From assembly GCF_902498195.1 (NCBI RefSeq), contig NZ_CABVIY010000004.1, positions 1 to 64,000 of the forward strand: DNA of 64,000 nucleotides, in the 5' to 3' direction. The translations under genes and the position numbers were made by a program. The DNA is from Pseudomonas fluorescens. Lineage in GTDB: Bacteria > Pseudomonadota > Gammaproteobacteria > Pseudomonadales > Pseudomonadaceae. The notes beneath the pieces are model-generated. The model ran no database searches and had not been told where the DNA came from. It was given only the letters and a program-made list of their open reading frames with translations. Shown piece by piece: positions 19,403 to 28,311 of the stretch (its first letter is position 1; each line of letters begins with the position of its first letter).

Positions 19403-21472
19403 ATGAGTTATCAGGTTCTTGCACGTAAATGGCGTCCGCGCTCGTTCCGCGAAATGGTCGGCCAGACCCATGTGCTCAAGGCTCTGATCAATGCCTTGGA
19501 CAGCCAGCGGCTGCACCACGCCTACCTGTTCACCGGTACGCGCGGGGTCGGCAAGACCACCATCGCGCGAATCATCGCCAAATGCCTGAACTGTGAAACA
19601 GGTATCACTTCTACACCCTGTGGCGAGTGTTCAGTGTGCCGCGAGATCGATGAAGGCCGCTTCGTCGACCTGATCGAGATCGACGCCGCCAGCCGCACCA
19701 AGGTCGAGGACACCCGCGAACTGCTCGACAACGTTCAGTACGCGCCGAGCCGCGGGCGCTTCAAGGTCTACCTGATCGACGAAGTGCACATGCTCTCCAG
19801 CCATTCGTTCAATGCGCTGCTTAAAACCCTTGAAGAGCCGCCACCCTACGTAAAATTCATCCTGGCGACCACTGATCCGCAGAAACTTCCTGCAACGATT
19901 CTCTCGCGGTGCCTGCAGTTCTCCCTGAAGAACATGACGCCGGAGCGTGTGGTCGAGCATTTGACCCACGTGTTGGGCGTCGAGAACGTGCCGTTCGAAG
20001 ACGATGCGCTGTGGTTGCTCGGGCGCGCCGCCGATGGCTCGATGCGTGACGCCATGAGCCTCACCGACCAGGCGATCGCCTTTGGTGAAGGCAAGGTCAT
20101 GGCCGCTGACGTGCGGGCGATGCTCGGGACCCTCGATCACGGCCAGGTCTATGACGTCCTGCATGCGCTGATCGAAGGCGATGCCAAGGCCTTGCTCGAA
20201 GCCGTCCGCCATCTGGCCGAACAAGGCCCGGACTGGAATGGCGTGCTCTCGGAAATTCTCAATGTGCTGCACCGGGTCGCCATCGCCCAGGCCATGCCGG
20301 AAGGCGTCGACAACGGTCACGGCGACCGTGACCGGGTGCTGGCGCTGGCCCAGGCCCTGCCGGCCGAAGACGTGCAGTTCTATTACCAGATGGGCCTGAT
20401 CGGGCGCCGTGACCTGCCGCTGGCACCGGACCCGCGGGGCGGGTTCGAAATGGTGTTGCTGCGCATGCTCGCCTTCCGCCCCGCCGACACCGCGGATGCC
20501 CCGAGGCAGCCGCTAAAGCCAGTGGGGATCAGCCAGGCCACAGTTGATTCCGCCAAATCCGTGGCTGCCGCGCCTGTTGTTGCGCCGGTAGTCGCTGCGG
20601 CAGTTGCCCCCGTCGTCCCTGCGCCAGTTGCTCCGGCGCCCGCGCCTGAACCGGTTGCGCCGGCGCCAATGCCCGAACCTGTGGTCGAGGCAGTCGAGGC
20701 AGTCGAGGAAGTCGTCGACCTGCCGTGGAATGACCCGGTCGAGCCGGCTGCCGCCCAGCAGCCCGCCGTCGAGCCGGTGCTGGAAACCGCCAGCGAACAA
20801 CCCGAATTGCCACCGATGCCGCTGCCGACGCCTGACAGCGTGGTGCCGGACGCGCCGGAGTGGGCCGCCGCGCCGATCCCGGAGCCGTCCGTGGCCGACG
20901 TGGATGCCGCCACGCCGGGCATGGACCTGGACGACGAGCCGCCGCTGGACGAGGACTACATCGAGCCGGACATGGATTCGGCCTACAGCTACCTCGATGA
21001 GCTGGCCAGCGAACACGCTGGCGAGCCGGCGCCGGAACCCGAGCCGGAACCCGCCGCCGCACCGGCCACGGGGCTGGCCCTGCAATGGCTGGAGCTGTTC
21101 CCGAAACTGCCGATCTCCGGCATGACCGGCAGCATCGCCGCCAACTGCACGCTGATCGCCGCGGATGGCGACAATTGGCTGCTGCACCTGGACCCGGCCC
21201 ACAGTGCCTTGTTCAACGCCACGCAGCAGCGTCGCCTCAACGACGCGTTGAACCAGTATCACGGGCGTACCCTGACGCTGACCATGGAGCTGATCAAGCC
21301 CGAGCAGGAAACCCCGGCCCAGGCGGCATCGCGCCGTCGCGCCGACCGTCAGCGCGAGGCCGAGGAGTCGATTCACGGTGATCCGTTCATCCAGCAAATG
21401 ATGCAGCAGTTCGGTGCGGTGATCCGTAACGATACTATTGAACCTGTCGAAGCCCTGGTCAGTCAGGGCTAA
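19403..21472 (+). CDS. dnaX: DNA polymerase III subunit tau/gamma
   Basis: This 689-residue subunit of the clamp-loader complex has an N-terminal AAA+ domain with Walker A GTRGVGKTT at residues 45-53. Zinc-module cysteines are C64, C73, C76 and C79, and sensor 1 (ILATTDPQKLPATILSRC) contains the SRC motif. A long Pro/Ala/Val/Glu-rich linker spans roughly 375-550. A C-terminal region binds DnaB and the polymerase alpha subunit in the tau form. The start is ATG at 19403 (MSYQVLARKWRP). It leads dnaX-ybaB, with ybaB starting 66 bases after its stop. No A6G slippery site like the E. coli one was seen. Confidence 0.97.
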   Translation: MSYQVLARKWRPRSFREMVGQTHVLKALINALDSQRLHHAYLFTGTRGVGKTTIARIIAKCLNCETGITSTPCGECSVCREIDEGRFVDLIEIDAASRTKVEDTRELLDNVQYAPSRGRFKVYLIDEVHMLSSHSFNALLKTLEEPPPYVKFILATTDPQKLPATILSRCLQFSLKNMTPERVVEHLTHVLGVENVPFEDDALWLLGRAADGSMRDAMSLTDQAIAFGEGKVMAADVRAMLGTLDHGQVYDVLHALIEGDAKALLEAVRHLAEQGPDWNGVLSEILNVLHRVAIAQAMPEGVDNGHGDRDRVLALAQALPAEDVQFYYQMGLIGRRDLPLAPDPRGGFEMVLLRMLAFRPADTADAPRQPLKPVGISQATVDSAKSVAAAPVVAPVVAAAVAPVVPAPVAPAPAPEPVAPAPMPEPVVEAVEAVEEVVDLPWNDPVEPAAAQQPAVEPVLETASEQPELPPMPLPTPDSVVPDAPEWAAAPIPEPSVADVDAATPGMDLDDEPPLDEDYIEPDMDSAYSYLDELASEHAGEPAPEPEPEPAAAPATGLALQWLELFPKLPISGMTGSIAANCTLIAADGDNWLLHLDPAHSALFNATQQRRLNDALNQYHGRTLTLTMELIKPEQETPAQAASRRRADRQREAEESIHGDPFIQQMMQQFGAVIRNDTIEPVEALVSQG

Positions 21473-21538
21473 TAACTGAAGGCGCTTGGCCGAAAGGGCC
21501 GGGCGTCGATTAATCCAAGTACTTTTGAGGTGATTACC

Positions 21539-21877
21539 ATGATGAAAGGTGGCATGGCCGGCCTGATGAAGCAGGCGCAGCAGATGCAGGAAAAAATGGC
21601 CAAGATGCAGGAAGAGCTGGCCAATGCCGAAGTCACCGGTAAAGCCGGTGGCGATATGGTCACCGTGGTGATGACCGGCCGTCATGACGTTAAAAGCGTG
21701 ACCATCGACCCGAGCCTGGTCGAAGGCCTGAGCGAAGACGACAAGGAGATGCTGGAAGCCGTCGTCGCCGCCGCCGTCAACGACGCTGTGCGCAAGATCG
21801 AAGCCAACAGCCAGGACAAAATGTCCGGCATGACCGCTGGCATGCAACTGCCGCCGGGCATGAAGCTGCCGTTCTGA
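21539..21877 (+). CDS. ybaB: Nucleoid-associated protein, YbaB/EbfC family
   Basis: This 112-residue DNA-binding protein forms tweezer-like dimers and associates with the nucleoid. The Met/Gln/Lys-rich N-terminal helix ([20 protein letters not shown]), the central ITGKAGG-like strand ([16 protein letters not shown]) and the Met/Pro-rich tail ([15 protein letters not shown]) are typical. The ATG at 21539 has a GAGG ribosome-binding site eight bases upstream; the next codon is also ATG. It is placed downstream of dnaX as in most gammaproteobacteria. Confidence 0.96.
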   Translation: MMKGGMAGLMKQAQQMQEKMAKMQEELANAEVTGKAGGDMVTVVMTGRHDVKSVTIDPSLVEGLSEDDKEMLEAVVAAAVNDAVRKIEANSQDKMSGMTAGMQLPPGMKLPF

Positions 21878-21906
21878 TTCGCTAAAGCGCGTCGGATGGG
21901 CTACAC

Positions 21907-21937
21907 AAAAATGCCAGGCATCGCGCCTGGCATTTTT
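21907..21937 (+). terminator. Rho-independent terminator after ybaB
   Basis: The stem AAAAATGCCAGGC / GCCTGGCATTTTT has a short loop and a terminal T run, 30 bases after the ybaB stop. It separates dnaX-ybaB from the following genes. Confidence 0.92.
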
Positions 21938-21976
21938 GTTGTTGCCCGTTGGAAATATGTTGTTCCTGAGGCCGTC

Positions 21977-22052
21977 TTCGCGAGCAAGCCCGCTCCCACC
22001 CTGGATGTGTGCAGGGCGCAGATCCAGGGTGGGAGCAGGCTTGCTCGCGAAG
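21977..22052. repeat. REP doublet (REPIN), family A
   Basis: Arms TCTTCGCGAGCAAGCCCGC and the complement ending GCTTGCTCGCGAAG carry one base change in the right arm (GGAGCAGGC). The repeat lies between the ybaB terminator and the oxidoreductase gene. Confidence 0.9.
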
Positions 22053-22148
22053 AAGTCGACCCGGTCCTGAAGTTGAAACATCGAACGCGTAACCCGTGCC
22101 AATGTCTGCATCCTGTACCGCCAACTCATCGATCATGGAGACGCTCTC

Positions 22149-23183
22149 ATGCCAGAAGCATTGACCCTCAACCAACGCATCGTCCTGGCCTCGCGCCCCG
22201 TCGGCGCGCCGACGCCGGAGAACTTTCGCCTGGAGCGCGTCGCGCTGCCCGATCTGGCCGACGGCGAGGTGCTGCTCAAGACCCTGTATCTGTCGCTGGA
22301 TCCGTACATGCGCGGACGCATGAGTGACGCGCCGTCCTACGCCGCCCCGGTGGAAATCGGCGGGGTGATGACCGGTGGTGCGGTCAGTCGGGTCGAGCGT
22401 TCGCTCAATCCGAAGTTTCAGGAAGGTGACCTGGTGGTGGGCGCCACGGGTTGGCAAAGCCACAGCATCAATGACGGCCGGAGCATCATGCCCCTCCCGT
22501 CAACTTTGCCAAGCCCGTCGATGGCCCTGGGTGTGCTGGGTATGCCGGGCATGACCGCCTACATGGGCTTGATGGACATCGGCCAGCCGAAAGAGGGCGA
22601 GACCCTGGTGGTCGCGGCTGCATCGGGTGCCGTCGGTTCGGTGGTCGGGCAAGTGGCGAAGATCAAGGGCTTGCGCGTGGTTGGCGTGGCCGGCGGTGCG
22701 GACAAGTGTCGCTATGTGGTCGAAGAGCTGGGCTTCGACGCCTGCATCGATCACAAGAGCCCGTCGTTTGCCGATGAGCTGGCGCAGGCGTGCCCCAAAG
22801 GCATCGACATCTACTACGAAAACGTCGGTGGCAAGGTATTCGATGGGGTGGTGCCGTTGCTCAATGCCAAGGCGCGGATTCCGCTGTGTGGCTTGATCGC
22901 GTCCTACAACGCCAGCGAAGCGCCGAGCGGGCCGGATCGCCTGCCGCAACTGCAGCGTACGCTGTTGACCAAGCGTGTGCGGATCCAGGGCTTCATCGTG
23001 TTCGATGATTACGGTGATCGCCAGCCGGAGTTCATCAGTGCCATGGCGCCCTGGGTGCGCGACGGCAAGGTGAAGTTTCGCGAAGACGTGGTCGACGGCC
23101 TGGAGAATGCGCCTGATGCGTTTATCGGTCTGCTGGAGGGGCGCAACTTCGGCAAACTGGTGATCAAGGTCGCCCAGGACTAA
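22149..23183 (+). CDS. NADP-dependent oxidoreductase, CurA/leukotriene B4 dehydrogenase-like MDR family
   Basis: This 344-residue, zinc-independent medium-chain reductase has an N-terminal GroES-like fold with the family signature YLSLDPYMRGRM, then a Rossmann domain with AASGAVGSVVGQVAKIKG and VVGVAGGADKC for NADPH binding. A conserved IDIYYENVGG segment follows. Relatives reduce the double bond of enones and enals. The substrate here is not shown. It stands between the ybaB terminator and recR, interrupting the common dnaX-ybaB-recR string. Confidence 0.88.
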   Translation: MPEALTLNQRIVLASRPVGAPTPENFRLERVALPDLADGEVLLKTLYLSLDPYMRGRMSDAPSYAAPVEIGGVMTGGAVSRVERSLNPKFQEGDLVVGATGWQSHSINDGRSIMPLPSTLPSPSMALGVLGMPGMTAYMGLMDIGQPKEGETLVVAAASGAVGSVVGQVAKIKGLRVVGVAGGADKCRYVVEELGFDACIDHKSPSFADELAQACPKGIDIYYENVGGKVFDGVVPLLNAKARIPLCGLIASYNASEAPSGPDRLPQLQRTLLTKRVRIQGFIVFDDYGDRQPEFISAMAPWVRDGKVKFREDVVDGLENAPDAFIGLLEGRNFGKLVIKVAQD

Positions 23184-23257
23184 TTGACGCTGCTATTTGA
23201 CGCTAAACAGAGGCGCGGGTATAAACCGCGTCTCGTTGTTTTGTCGGACGTTTGCCC

Positions 23258-23860
23258 ATGAGCTTCAGCCCTTTGATTCGCCAACTGATCGATGCCCTGC
23301 GCGTTTTGCCGGGTGTGGGTCAGAAAACCGCACAGCGCATGGCGTTGCAGTTGCTCGAACGTGATCGCAGCGGCGGCTTGCGGCTTGCGCAGTCTCTGAG
23401 CCAGGCCATGGAAGGGGTCGGTCACTGCCGTTTGTGTCGCACGCTGACTGAAGATGACCTCTGCCCGCAATGCGCCGATACCCGTCGCGACGATACGCTG
23501 CTGTGCGTCGTGGAAGGGCCGATGGATGTGTATGCCGTGGAGCAGACCGGTTTTCGCGGTCGCTACTTCGTGCTCAAGGGGCACCTGTCGCCCCTCGACG
23601 GCTTGGGGCCGGAAGCCATCGGCATTCCCCAGTTGATGGCGCGAATCGAGGAGGCGGGCACGTTTACTGAGGTGATCCTCGCCACCAACCCGACCGTGGA
23701 AGGGGAAGCCACGGCGCACTACATCGCCCAGTTGCTCAGCAGCAAAGGTTTGATCGCTTCGCGCATCGCCCATGGCGTGCCGCTGGGCGGGGAGCTGGAG
23801 TTGGTGGATGGCGGGACGCTGGCGCATTCGTTTGCCGGGCGTAAGCCGATTGCTCTGTAG
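23258..23860 (+). CDS. recR: Recombination mediator protein RecR
   Basis: This 200-residue protein works with RecF and RecO to load RecA at gaps. It has the N-terminal helix-hairpin-helix ([16 protein letters not shown]), a C4 zinc finger (C57, C60, C69, C72), a Toprim domain ([30 protein letters not shown]) and a conserved C-terminal Walker-B-like strand ([17 protein letters not shown]). ATG at 23258 ([10 protein letters not shown]) was chosen over a TTG two codons upstream. Confidence 0.97.
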   Translation: MSFSPLIRQLIDALRVLPGVGQKTAQRMALQLLERDRSGGLRLAQSLSQAMEGVGHCRLCRTLTEDDLCPQCADTRRDDTLLCVVEGPMDVYAVEQTGFRGRYFVLKGHLSPLDGLGPEAIGIPQLMARIEEAGTFTEVILATNPTVEGEATAHYIAQLLSSKGLIASRIAHGVPLGGELELVDGGTLAHSFAGRKPIAL

Positions 23861-23876
23861 TGTTTGATCTGACGCC

Positions 23877-23952
23877 TTCGCGAGCAAGCCCGCTCCCACA
23901 TTGGATTTGTGGCGTACACAGATCCCTTGTGGGAGCGGGCTTGCTCGCGAAT
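23877..23952. repeat. REP doublet (REPIN), family A
   Basis: Arms TTCGCGAGCAAGCCCGCTCC and the complement ending CTTGCTCGCGAA flank a spacer of about 30 bases after recR. Confidence 0.92.
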
Positions 23953-24045
23953 GGCGCACCCCGGTGTACCTGATTCGCACAATCCTGTTGAAAACCAAGC
24001 AAGCGCTCGGTTAACGTCGGCGAACCCCTCCAGTGGAGTTCGCCG

Positions 24046-25194
24046 ATGCCTGCCTTCCAGGAATACTTCGACCCCAGCCACCAATTGGTCCGTGACAGCG
24101 TCAGGCGCTTCGTCGAGCGCGAGATTCTGCCGGACATCGACCAGTGGGAAGAAGCCGAGAGCTTTCCCCGTGAGCTTTACCTCAAGGCCGGCGCGGCGGG
24201 GATTCTCGGCATTGGTTATCCGGAAGGTTTCGGCGGCAGCCACGAAGGCGATCTGTTCGCCAAGGTCGCCGCCAGCGAAGAGTTGATGCGTTGTGGTTCC
24301 GGTGGCCTCGTGGCGGGGCTGGGATCGCTGGACATCGGCCTGCCGCCGATTCTCAAGTGGGCCAGGCCCGAAGTCCGTGACCGGGTGGTGCCACAGGTGT
24401 TGTCGGGCGAGAAGATCAGCGCCCTGGCGGTCACCGAGCCCGGCGGCGGTTCCGACGTCGCCAACCTGCAGACCCGCGCCGTGCGTGACGGCGAGGTCTA
24501 CCGGGTCAACGGCAGCAAAACCTTTATCACCAGTGGCGTACGCGCGGATTTCTATACGGTCGCGGTGCGCACCGGTGAGCCGGGTTTCGCCGGCATCAGC
24601 CTGTTGTTGATCGAGAAGGGCACCCCCGGGTTCACCGTGGGCCGGCAGCTGAAGAAAATGGGCTGGTGGGCCTCGGACACGGCTGAATTGTTCTTCGATG
24701 ACTGCCGGGTGCCGGTGGGCAACCTGATCGGCAGCGAGAACATGGGTTTTGCCTGCATCATGGGCAACTTCCAGAGCGAACGCCTGGCGCTGGCATTGAT
24801 GGCCAACATGACCGCGCAACTGGCCCTGGAGCAAAGCCTGAACTGGGCCCGTGCCCGTGAAGCCTTCGGCAAACCCATCGGCAAGTTCCAAGTGATCAAG
24901 CACCGCCTCGCCGAAATGGCCACGGCCCTGGAGGTCTCACGGGAATTCACCTATCGCCAGGCGGCAAAAATGGCGGCGGGGCAGAGTGTGATCAAGGAGA
25001 TTTCCATGGCCAAGAATTTTGCCACCGACACGGGGGACAGGATCACCACGGATGCCGTGCAGATCCTGGGTGGTCTGGGCTACATGCGGGAAAGCCTGGT
25101 GGAGCGGCTATACCGGGATAACCGGATTCTTTCGATCGGGGGCGGGACGCGGGAAGTGATGAACGAAATCATCAGCAAGCAGATGGGGCTTTAA
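24046..25194 (+). CDS. Acyl-CoA dehydrogenase
   Basis: This 382-residue flavoenzyme oxidises an acyl-CoA to the 2-enoyl-CoA and passes electrons to ETF. Visible motifs are ALAVTEPGGGSDVANL (FAD/substrate loop), the FITSG segment, RQAFGKPIG-like AREAFGKPIGKFQ, and AVQILGGLGYMRE. The C-terminal position that carries the catalytic glutamate in short-chain enzymes (YEGT) reads IGGGT here. The base is more likely E245 in FQSERLALA, as in isovaleryl-CoA and long-chain dehydrogenases. The chain-length preference is not known. It is a single gene flanked by REPINs. Confidence 0.93.
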   Translation: MPAFQEYFDPSHQLVRDSVRRFVEREILPDIDQWEEAESFPRELYLKAGAAGILGIGYPEGFGGSHEGDLFAKVAASEELMRCGSGGLVAGLGSLDIGLPPILKWARPEVRDRVVPQVLSGEKISALAVTEPGGGSDVANLQTRAVRDGEVYRVNGSKTFITSGVRADFYTVAVRTGEPGFAGISLLLIEKGTPGFTVGRQLKKMGWWASDTAELFFDDCRVPVGNLIGSENMGFACIMGNFQSERLALALMANMTAQLALEQSLNWARAREAFGKPIGKFQVIKHRLAEMATALEVSREFTYRQAAKMAAGQSVIKEISMAKNFATDTGDRITTDAVQILGGLGYMRESLVERLYRDNRILSIGGGTREVMNEIISKQMGL

Positions 25195-25219
25195 GTGTTG
25201 TGGTGTAGCTGCTGACGCC

Positions 25220-25283
25220 TTCGCGAGCAAGCCCGCTCCCACATTGGAGCGCATTCCAGTGTGGGAGCGGGCTTGCTCGCGAA
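25220..25283. repeat. REP doublet (REPIN), family A
   Basis: Arms TTCGCGAGCAAGCCCGCTCC and the complement ending GCTTGCTCGCGAA lie in the convergent gap between the acyl-CoA dehydrogenase and apt. Confidence 0.92.
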
Positions 25284-25302
25284 GAGGCTTTGCAGGCGCC
25301 CC

Positions 25303-25851
25303 TTACTTGTCGGTCAACGCAAACTGCGTCAGGCAAAAAGTAGGAATACCCATGTCTTCCAGGCGTTGCGACCCACCCAATTCCGGCAAATCAATAATCG
25401 CCGCCGCTTCATGAACCCGGGCGCCCATGCGGCGAATCAGGTTCGCTGCGGCAATCAAGGTGCCGCCGGTAGCAATCAGGTCATCGAACATCACCACCGA
25501 ATCGCCTTCGCACAGGCTGTCGGCGTGCACTTCCAGGAACGCTTCGCCGTATTCGGTGGCATAGCCCTCGGCCAGGACATCGGCGGGCAGCTTGCCTTGT
25601 TTGCGGAACAGCACCAGCGGCTTGTTCAGCTGATAGGCCAGCACCGATCCGATCAGGAAACCACGGGCGTCCATGGCGCCGATGTGGGTGAAATCGGCCT
25701 CGACGTAACGGTGGGCGAAGCTGTCCATCACCAGGCGCAACGCCTTGGGCGACTGGAACAACGGGGTGATGTCGCGAAAAATCACGCCCGGCTTGGGAAA
25801 GTCGATCACGGGGCGGATCAGGGATTTGATGTCGAAGGCGTCGAAAGCCAT
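25303..25851 (-). CDS. apt: Adenine phosphoribosyltransferase
   Basis: This 182-residue purine-salvage enzyme converts adenine and PRPP to AMP. The PRPP-binding loop [14 protein letters not shown] is clear, with the N-terminal [16 protein letters not shown] and the flexible loop region [14 protein letters not shown]. The start at the ATG ending 25851 ([15 protein letters not shown]) gives the normal length; the open frame extends further, but without family similarity. The gene follows anr on the minus strand with a gap of 77 bases. Confidence 0.96.
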   Translation of the reverse strand: MAFDAFDIKSLIRPVIDFPKPGVIFRDITPLFQSPKALRLVMDSFAHRYVEADFTHIGAMDARGFLIGSVLAYQLNKPLVLFRKQGKLPADVLAEGYATEYGEAFLEVHADSLCEGDSVVMFDDLIATGGTLIAAANLIRRMGARVHEAAAIIDLPELGGSQRLEDMGIPTFCLTQFALTDK

Positions 25852-25928
25852 AGTCGTAGAATCCTGGCAGGGCAAACGACGCATTATAACGGCGGCTGAA
25901 CCGTTTCGCTCAGCCGCTGGCGCTTGAA

Positions 25929-26663
25929 TCATCCGTCGATCGAACCGCCAGCCAGGGCGCACAGCTGGATCGGGTCGAGGATGCGGATTTCCTTGCCTTC
26001 GGCGGCGATCAGTTCGTTCTGCTGGAAGCGCGTGAACACCCGCGACACAGTTTCCACCGCCAGGCCCAAGTAGTTGCCGATTTCATTGCGCGACATGCTC
26101 AAGCGGAACTGATTGGCTGAGAAGCCCCGGGCGCGGAAACGTGCCGACAGGTTGACCAGGAAGGTGGCGATGCGCTCGTCGGCGGTCTTTTTCGACAGCA
26201 GCAACATCATCTGCTGGTCGTCACGAATCTCGCGACTCATCACCCGCATCAGTTGTCGACGCAGCTGCGGCAATTGCAGGGCCAGTTCGTCGAGGCGCTC
26301 AAAGGGGATCTCACACACCGACGTGGTTTCCAGCGCTTGCGCGGACACGGGATGCTTTTCGGTGTCCATGCCCGACAGGCCGACCAGTTCGCTCGGCAGG
26401 TGGAAACCGGTGAGCTGCTCTTCGCCAGCGTCACTCAGGTTGAACGTCTTGAGTGCGCCGGAGCGTACCGCGTAAACGGAGTCGAACGTGTCGCCCTGGC
26501 GAAACAGGAACTCACCTTTTTTCAGCGGGCGACCGCGTTTGACGATTTCGTCCAGCGCGTCCATGTCTTCCAGATTCAGCGAAAGTGGCAAACACAGCGG
26601 GGCCAGGCTGCAATCCTTGCAATGGGCCTGGTTATGAGCGCGCAGTTTTACTGGCTCGGACAT
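25929..26663 (-). CDS. anr: Oxygen-sensing transcriptional regulator ANR (FNR family)
   Basis: This 244-residue regulator of the CRP/FNR family activates anaerobic and microaerobic genes when its [4Fe-4S] cluster is intact. The cluster cysteines are C15, C18 and C24 near the N terminus plus C117. A cyclic-nucleotide-like beta barrel, a dimerisation helix, and a C-terminal helix-turn-helix follow; the recognition helix ETVSRVF reads TTGAT half sites. Its likely targets are in this window: hemN and the cco operons carry TTGAY-N4-RTCAA boxes. The ATG ending 26663 ([10 protein letters not shown]) was chosen. Confidence 0.97.
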   Translation of the reverse strand: MSEPVKLRAHNQAHCKDCSLAPLCLPLSLNLEDMDALDEIVKRGRPLKKGEFLFRQGDTFDSVYAVRSGALKTFNLSDAGEEQLTGFHLPSELVGLSGMDTEKHPVSAQALETTSVCEIPFERLDELALQLPQLRRQLMRVMSREIRDDQQMMLLLSKKTADERIATFLVNLSARFRARGFSANQFRLSMSRNEIGNYLGLAVETVSRVFTRFQQNELIAAEGKEIRILDPIQLCALAGGSIDG

Positions 26664-26754
26664 TTCTTCAATCCTTGTAGGAAAACACACATAAGACGTA
26701 AGGGTAACCTAGCCAAGGACATTGAGGCCAGCGCGTGGCGCTTTTGTCGCAGGT

Positions 26755-28140
26755 CTAGATCACCCGGGAAAACCGTTGCTGGTTGTGTTGTTCCAGGTAG
26801 GCATCGAACACCATGCACACCGACCGCACCAGCAGGCGCCCGGCAGGCAAGACAGTGATTTTTTCGCGATTCAGCTCAATCAGGCCATCTTTGGCCATTT
26901 GCTGCAATGGCGACCAGAGTTCGCCGAAATAGCCTTGAAAATCGATGTTGAAGGCCTGTTCTATTCGGCCGAATTCCAGCTCGAAATGACAGATCAATTG
27001 CTGGATCACGGCGCGCCGGATACGGTCGTCGGCGTTGCATGACAAACCACGGCTGGTGGCCAATTGGGCCGAGGCCAGGCTGTTCTGGTACTGGTTCAAG
27101 TCGCTGCTGTTCTGGCAGTACAAATCGCCGATCTGACTGATCGCCGACACGCCCAGCCCGATCAGATCGCACTGGCCGTGGGTGGTGTAGCCCTGGAAGT
27201 TGCGTTGCAGGGTCGATTCTTCCTGGGCAATCGCCAGCTCGTCGTCGGGCAGGGCGAAATGATCCATGCCGATGTAGCGATAACCGGCGGCGGTCAGCTG
27301 ATCGATGGTGCGCTGCAAAATTTCAAGCTTCTGCGCCGGCGTCGGCAGGTCCTGGCTGTTGATCCGCCGTTGCGGCATGAAGCGTTCCGGCAAGTGCGCG
27401 TAGTTGAAGACCGAGAGCCGGTCCGGTTGCAGGCTGATGACTTCTTCGACGGTGCGGGCGAAATTTTCCGGCGTCTGTTTCGGCAGGCCGTAGATCAGGT
27501 CGATGTTGATCGAGCGAAATTGCAGGGTGCGCGCGGCGTCGATCACCGCACGGGTTTCTTCCAGGCTTTGCAGGCGGTTGACCGCGCGCTGTACGGCCGG
27601 GTCGAGGTCTTGCAGGCCGATGCTGACCCGATTGAACCCCAGCTCGCGCAGCAGGCCCATGGTCGACCAGTCGGCTTCGCGGGGGTCGATTTCGATGCCG
27701 TAGTCGCCCGAGTCGTCGTCGAGCAAATTGAAGTGCTTGCGCAGGTGTGCCATCAACTGACGCAATTCGTCATGGCTGAGAAAGGTCGGCGTGCCGCCAC
27801 CGAAGTGCAATTGCTCAACCTTTTGCGTGGGGTCGAGGTGACAGGCGATGAGCTGGATTTCCTGTTCCAGGCGCTGCAAGTAGGGCAGGGCGCGGCCACG
27901 GTCCTTGGTGATGACTTTGTTGCAGGCGCAGTAGTAGCAAATGTTCGCGCAAAACGGCACGTGCACATACAGCGACAAGGGTCGCAGGGCCTTGCGACTG
28001 TCACGCAGGGCGTGAAACAGGTCGAAGCTGCCGACCTGGCCATGGAACTGCATGGCGGTCGGATAAGAAGTGTAGCGCGGTCCCGCCAGGTCATAACGGC
28101 GGATCAGATCGGTATCCCAACGAATGGCGTCGAGCAACAT
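26755..28140 (-). CDS. hemN: Oxygen-independent coproporphyrinogen III oxidase (radical SAM)
   Basis: This 461-residue enzyme decarboxylates coproporphyrinogen III to protoporphyrinogen IX without oxygen, keeping haem synthesis running at low oxygen. The radical SAM cysteines C64, C68 and C71 sit in PFCANICYYCAC, with the next cysteine at 73 as in HemN proper rather than HemW. The glycine-rich HFGGGTPTFL and the YGLPKQTPE segment follow. An ANR box with a well-placed -10 hexamer lies upstream. It precedes anr on the same strand by 91 bases. Confidence 0.96.
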   Translation of the reverse strand: MLLDAIRWDTDLIRRYDLAGPRYTSYPTAMQFHGQVGSFDLFHALRDSRKALRPLSLYVHVPFCANICYYCACNKVITKDRGRALPYLQRLEQEIQLIACHLDPTQKVEQLHFGGGTPTFLSHDELRQLMAHLRKHFNLLDDDSGDYGIEIDPREADWSTMGLLRELGFNRVSIGLQDLDPAVQRAVNRLQSLEETRAVIDAARTLQFRSINIDLIYGLPKQTPENFARTVEEVISLQPDRLSVFNYAHLPERFMPQRRINSQDLPTPAQKLEILQRTIDQLTAAGYRYIGMDHFALPDDELAIAQEESTLQRNFQGYTTHGQCDLIGLGVSAISQIGDLYCQNSSDLNQYQNSLASAQLATSRGLSCNADDRIRRAVIQQLICHFELEFGRIEQAFNIDFQGYFGELWSPLQQMAKDGLIELNREKITVLPAGRLLVRSVCMVFDAYLEQHNQQRFSRVI

Positions 28141-28176
28141 GCGGGCATCCCCCGGAACAGGCTGGCAGTGTTGGCC

Positions 28177-28218
28177 AGTCTAGGGGGTGAGAAATTTCAG
28201 GATCTTGATTTGCATCAA
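28177..28218 (-). promoter_or_regulatory. ANR-dependent promoter of hemN
   Basis: On the minus strand TTGAT-GCAA-ATCAA occupies 28205-28218, a perfect ANR/FNR box. A -10-like TAGACT lies at 28177-28182. The centre-to-centre distance is 32 bases, as expected for a class II promoter with the activator at -41.5. The deduced start site is near 28170, about 30 bases before the hemN start codon. Confidence 0.85.
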
Positions 28219-28237
28219 AAGGCATCAAGATCGGAAG

Positions 28238-28304
28238 ATCGCAGCCTTCGGCAGCTCCTACGGGTGCATGTCATTCCATGTAGGAGCTGCCGAAGGCTGC
28301 GATC
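28238..28304. repeat. REP doublet (REPIN), family C
   Basis: Arms GATCGCAGCCTTCGGCAGC and GCTGCCGAAGGCTGCGATC are perfectly complementary around a short spacer. The repeat lies between the TauE-like gene and the hemN promoter. Confidence 0.92.
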
Positions 28305-28311
28305 TCTGTTT

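Noticed and set aside
20513..22129. A 538-codon minus-strand frame opposite dnaX and ybaB
   Set aside because: Its Gly/Arg/His-rich composition mirrors the Pro/Ala linker of DnaX, and it crosses a terminator and a REPIN.
25849..25962. Upstream-extended start for apt
   Set aside because: The extension has no similarity to phosphoribosyltransferases and overlaps the anr 3' end; the ATG ending at 25851 gives the standard 182 residues.
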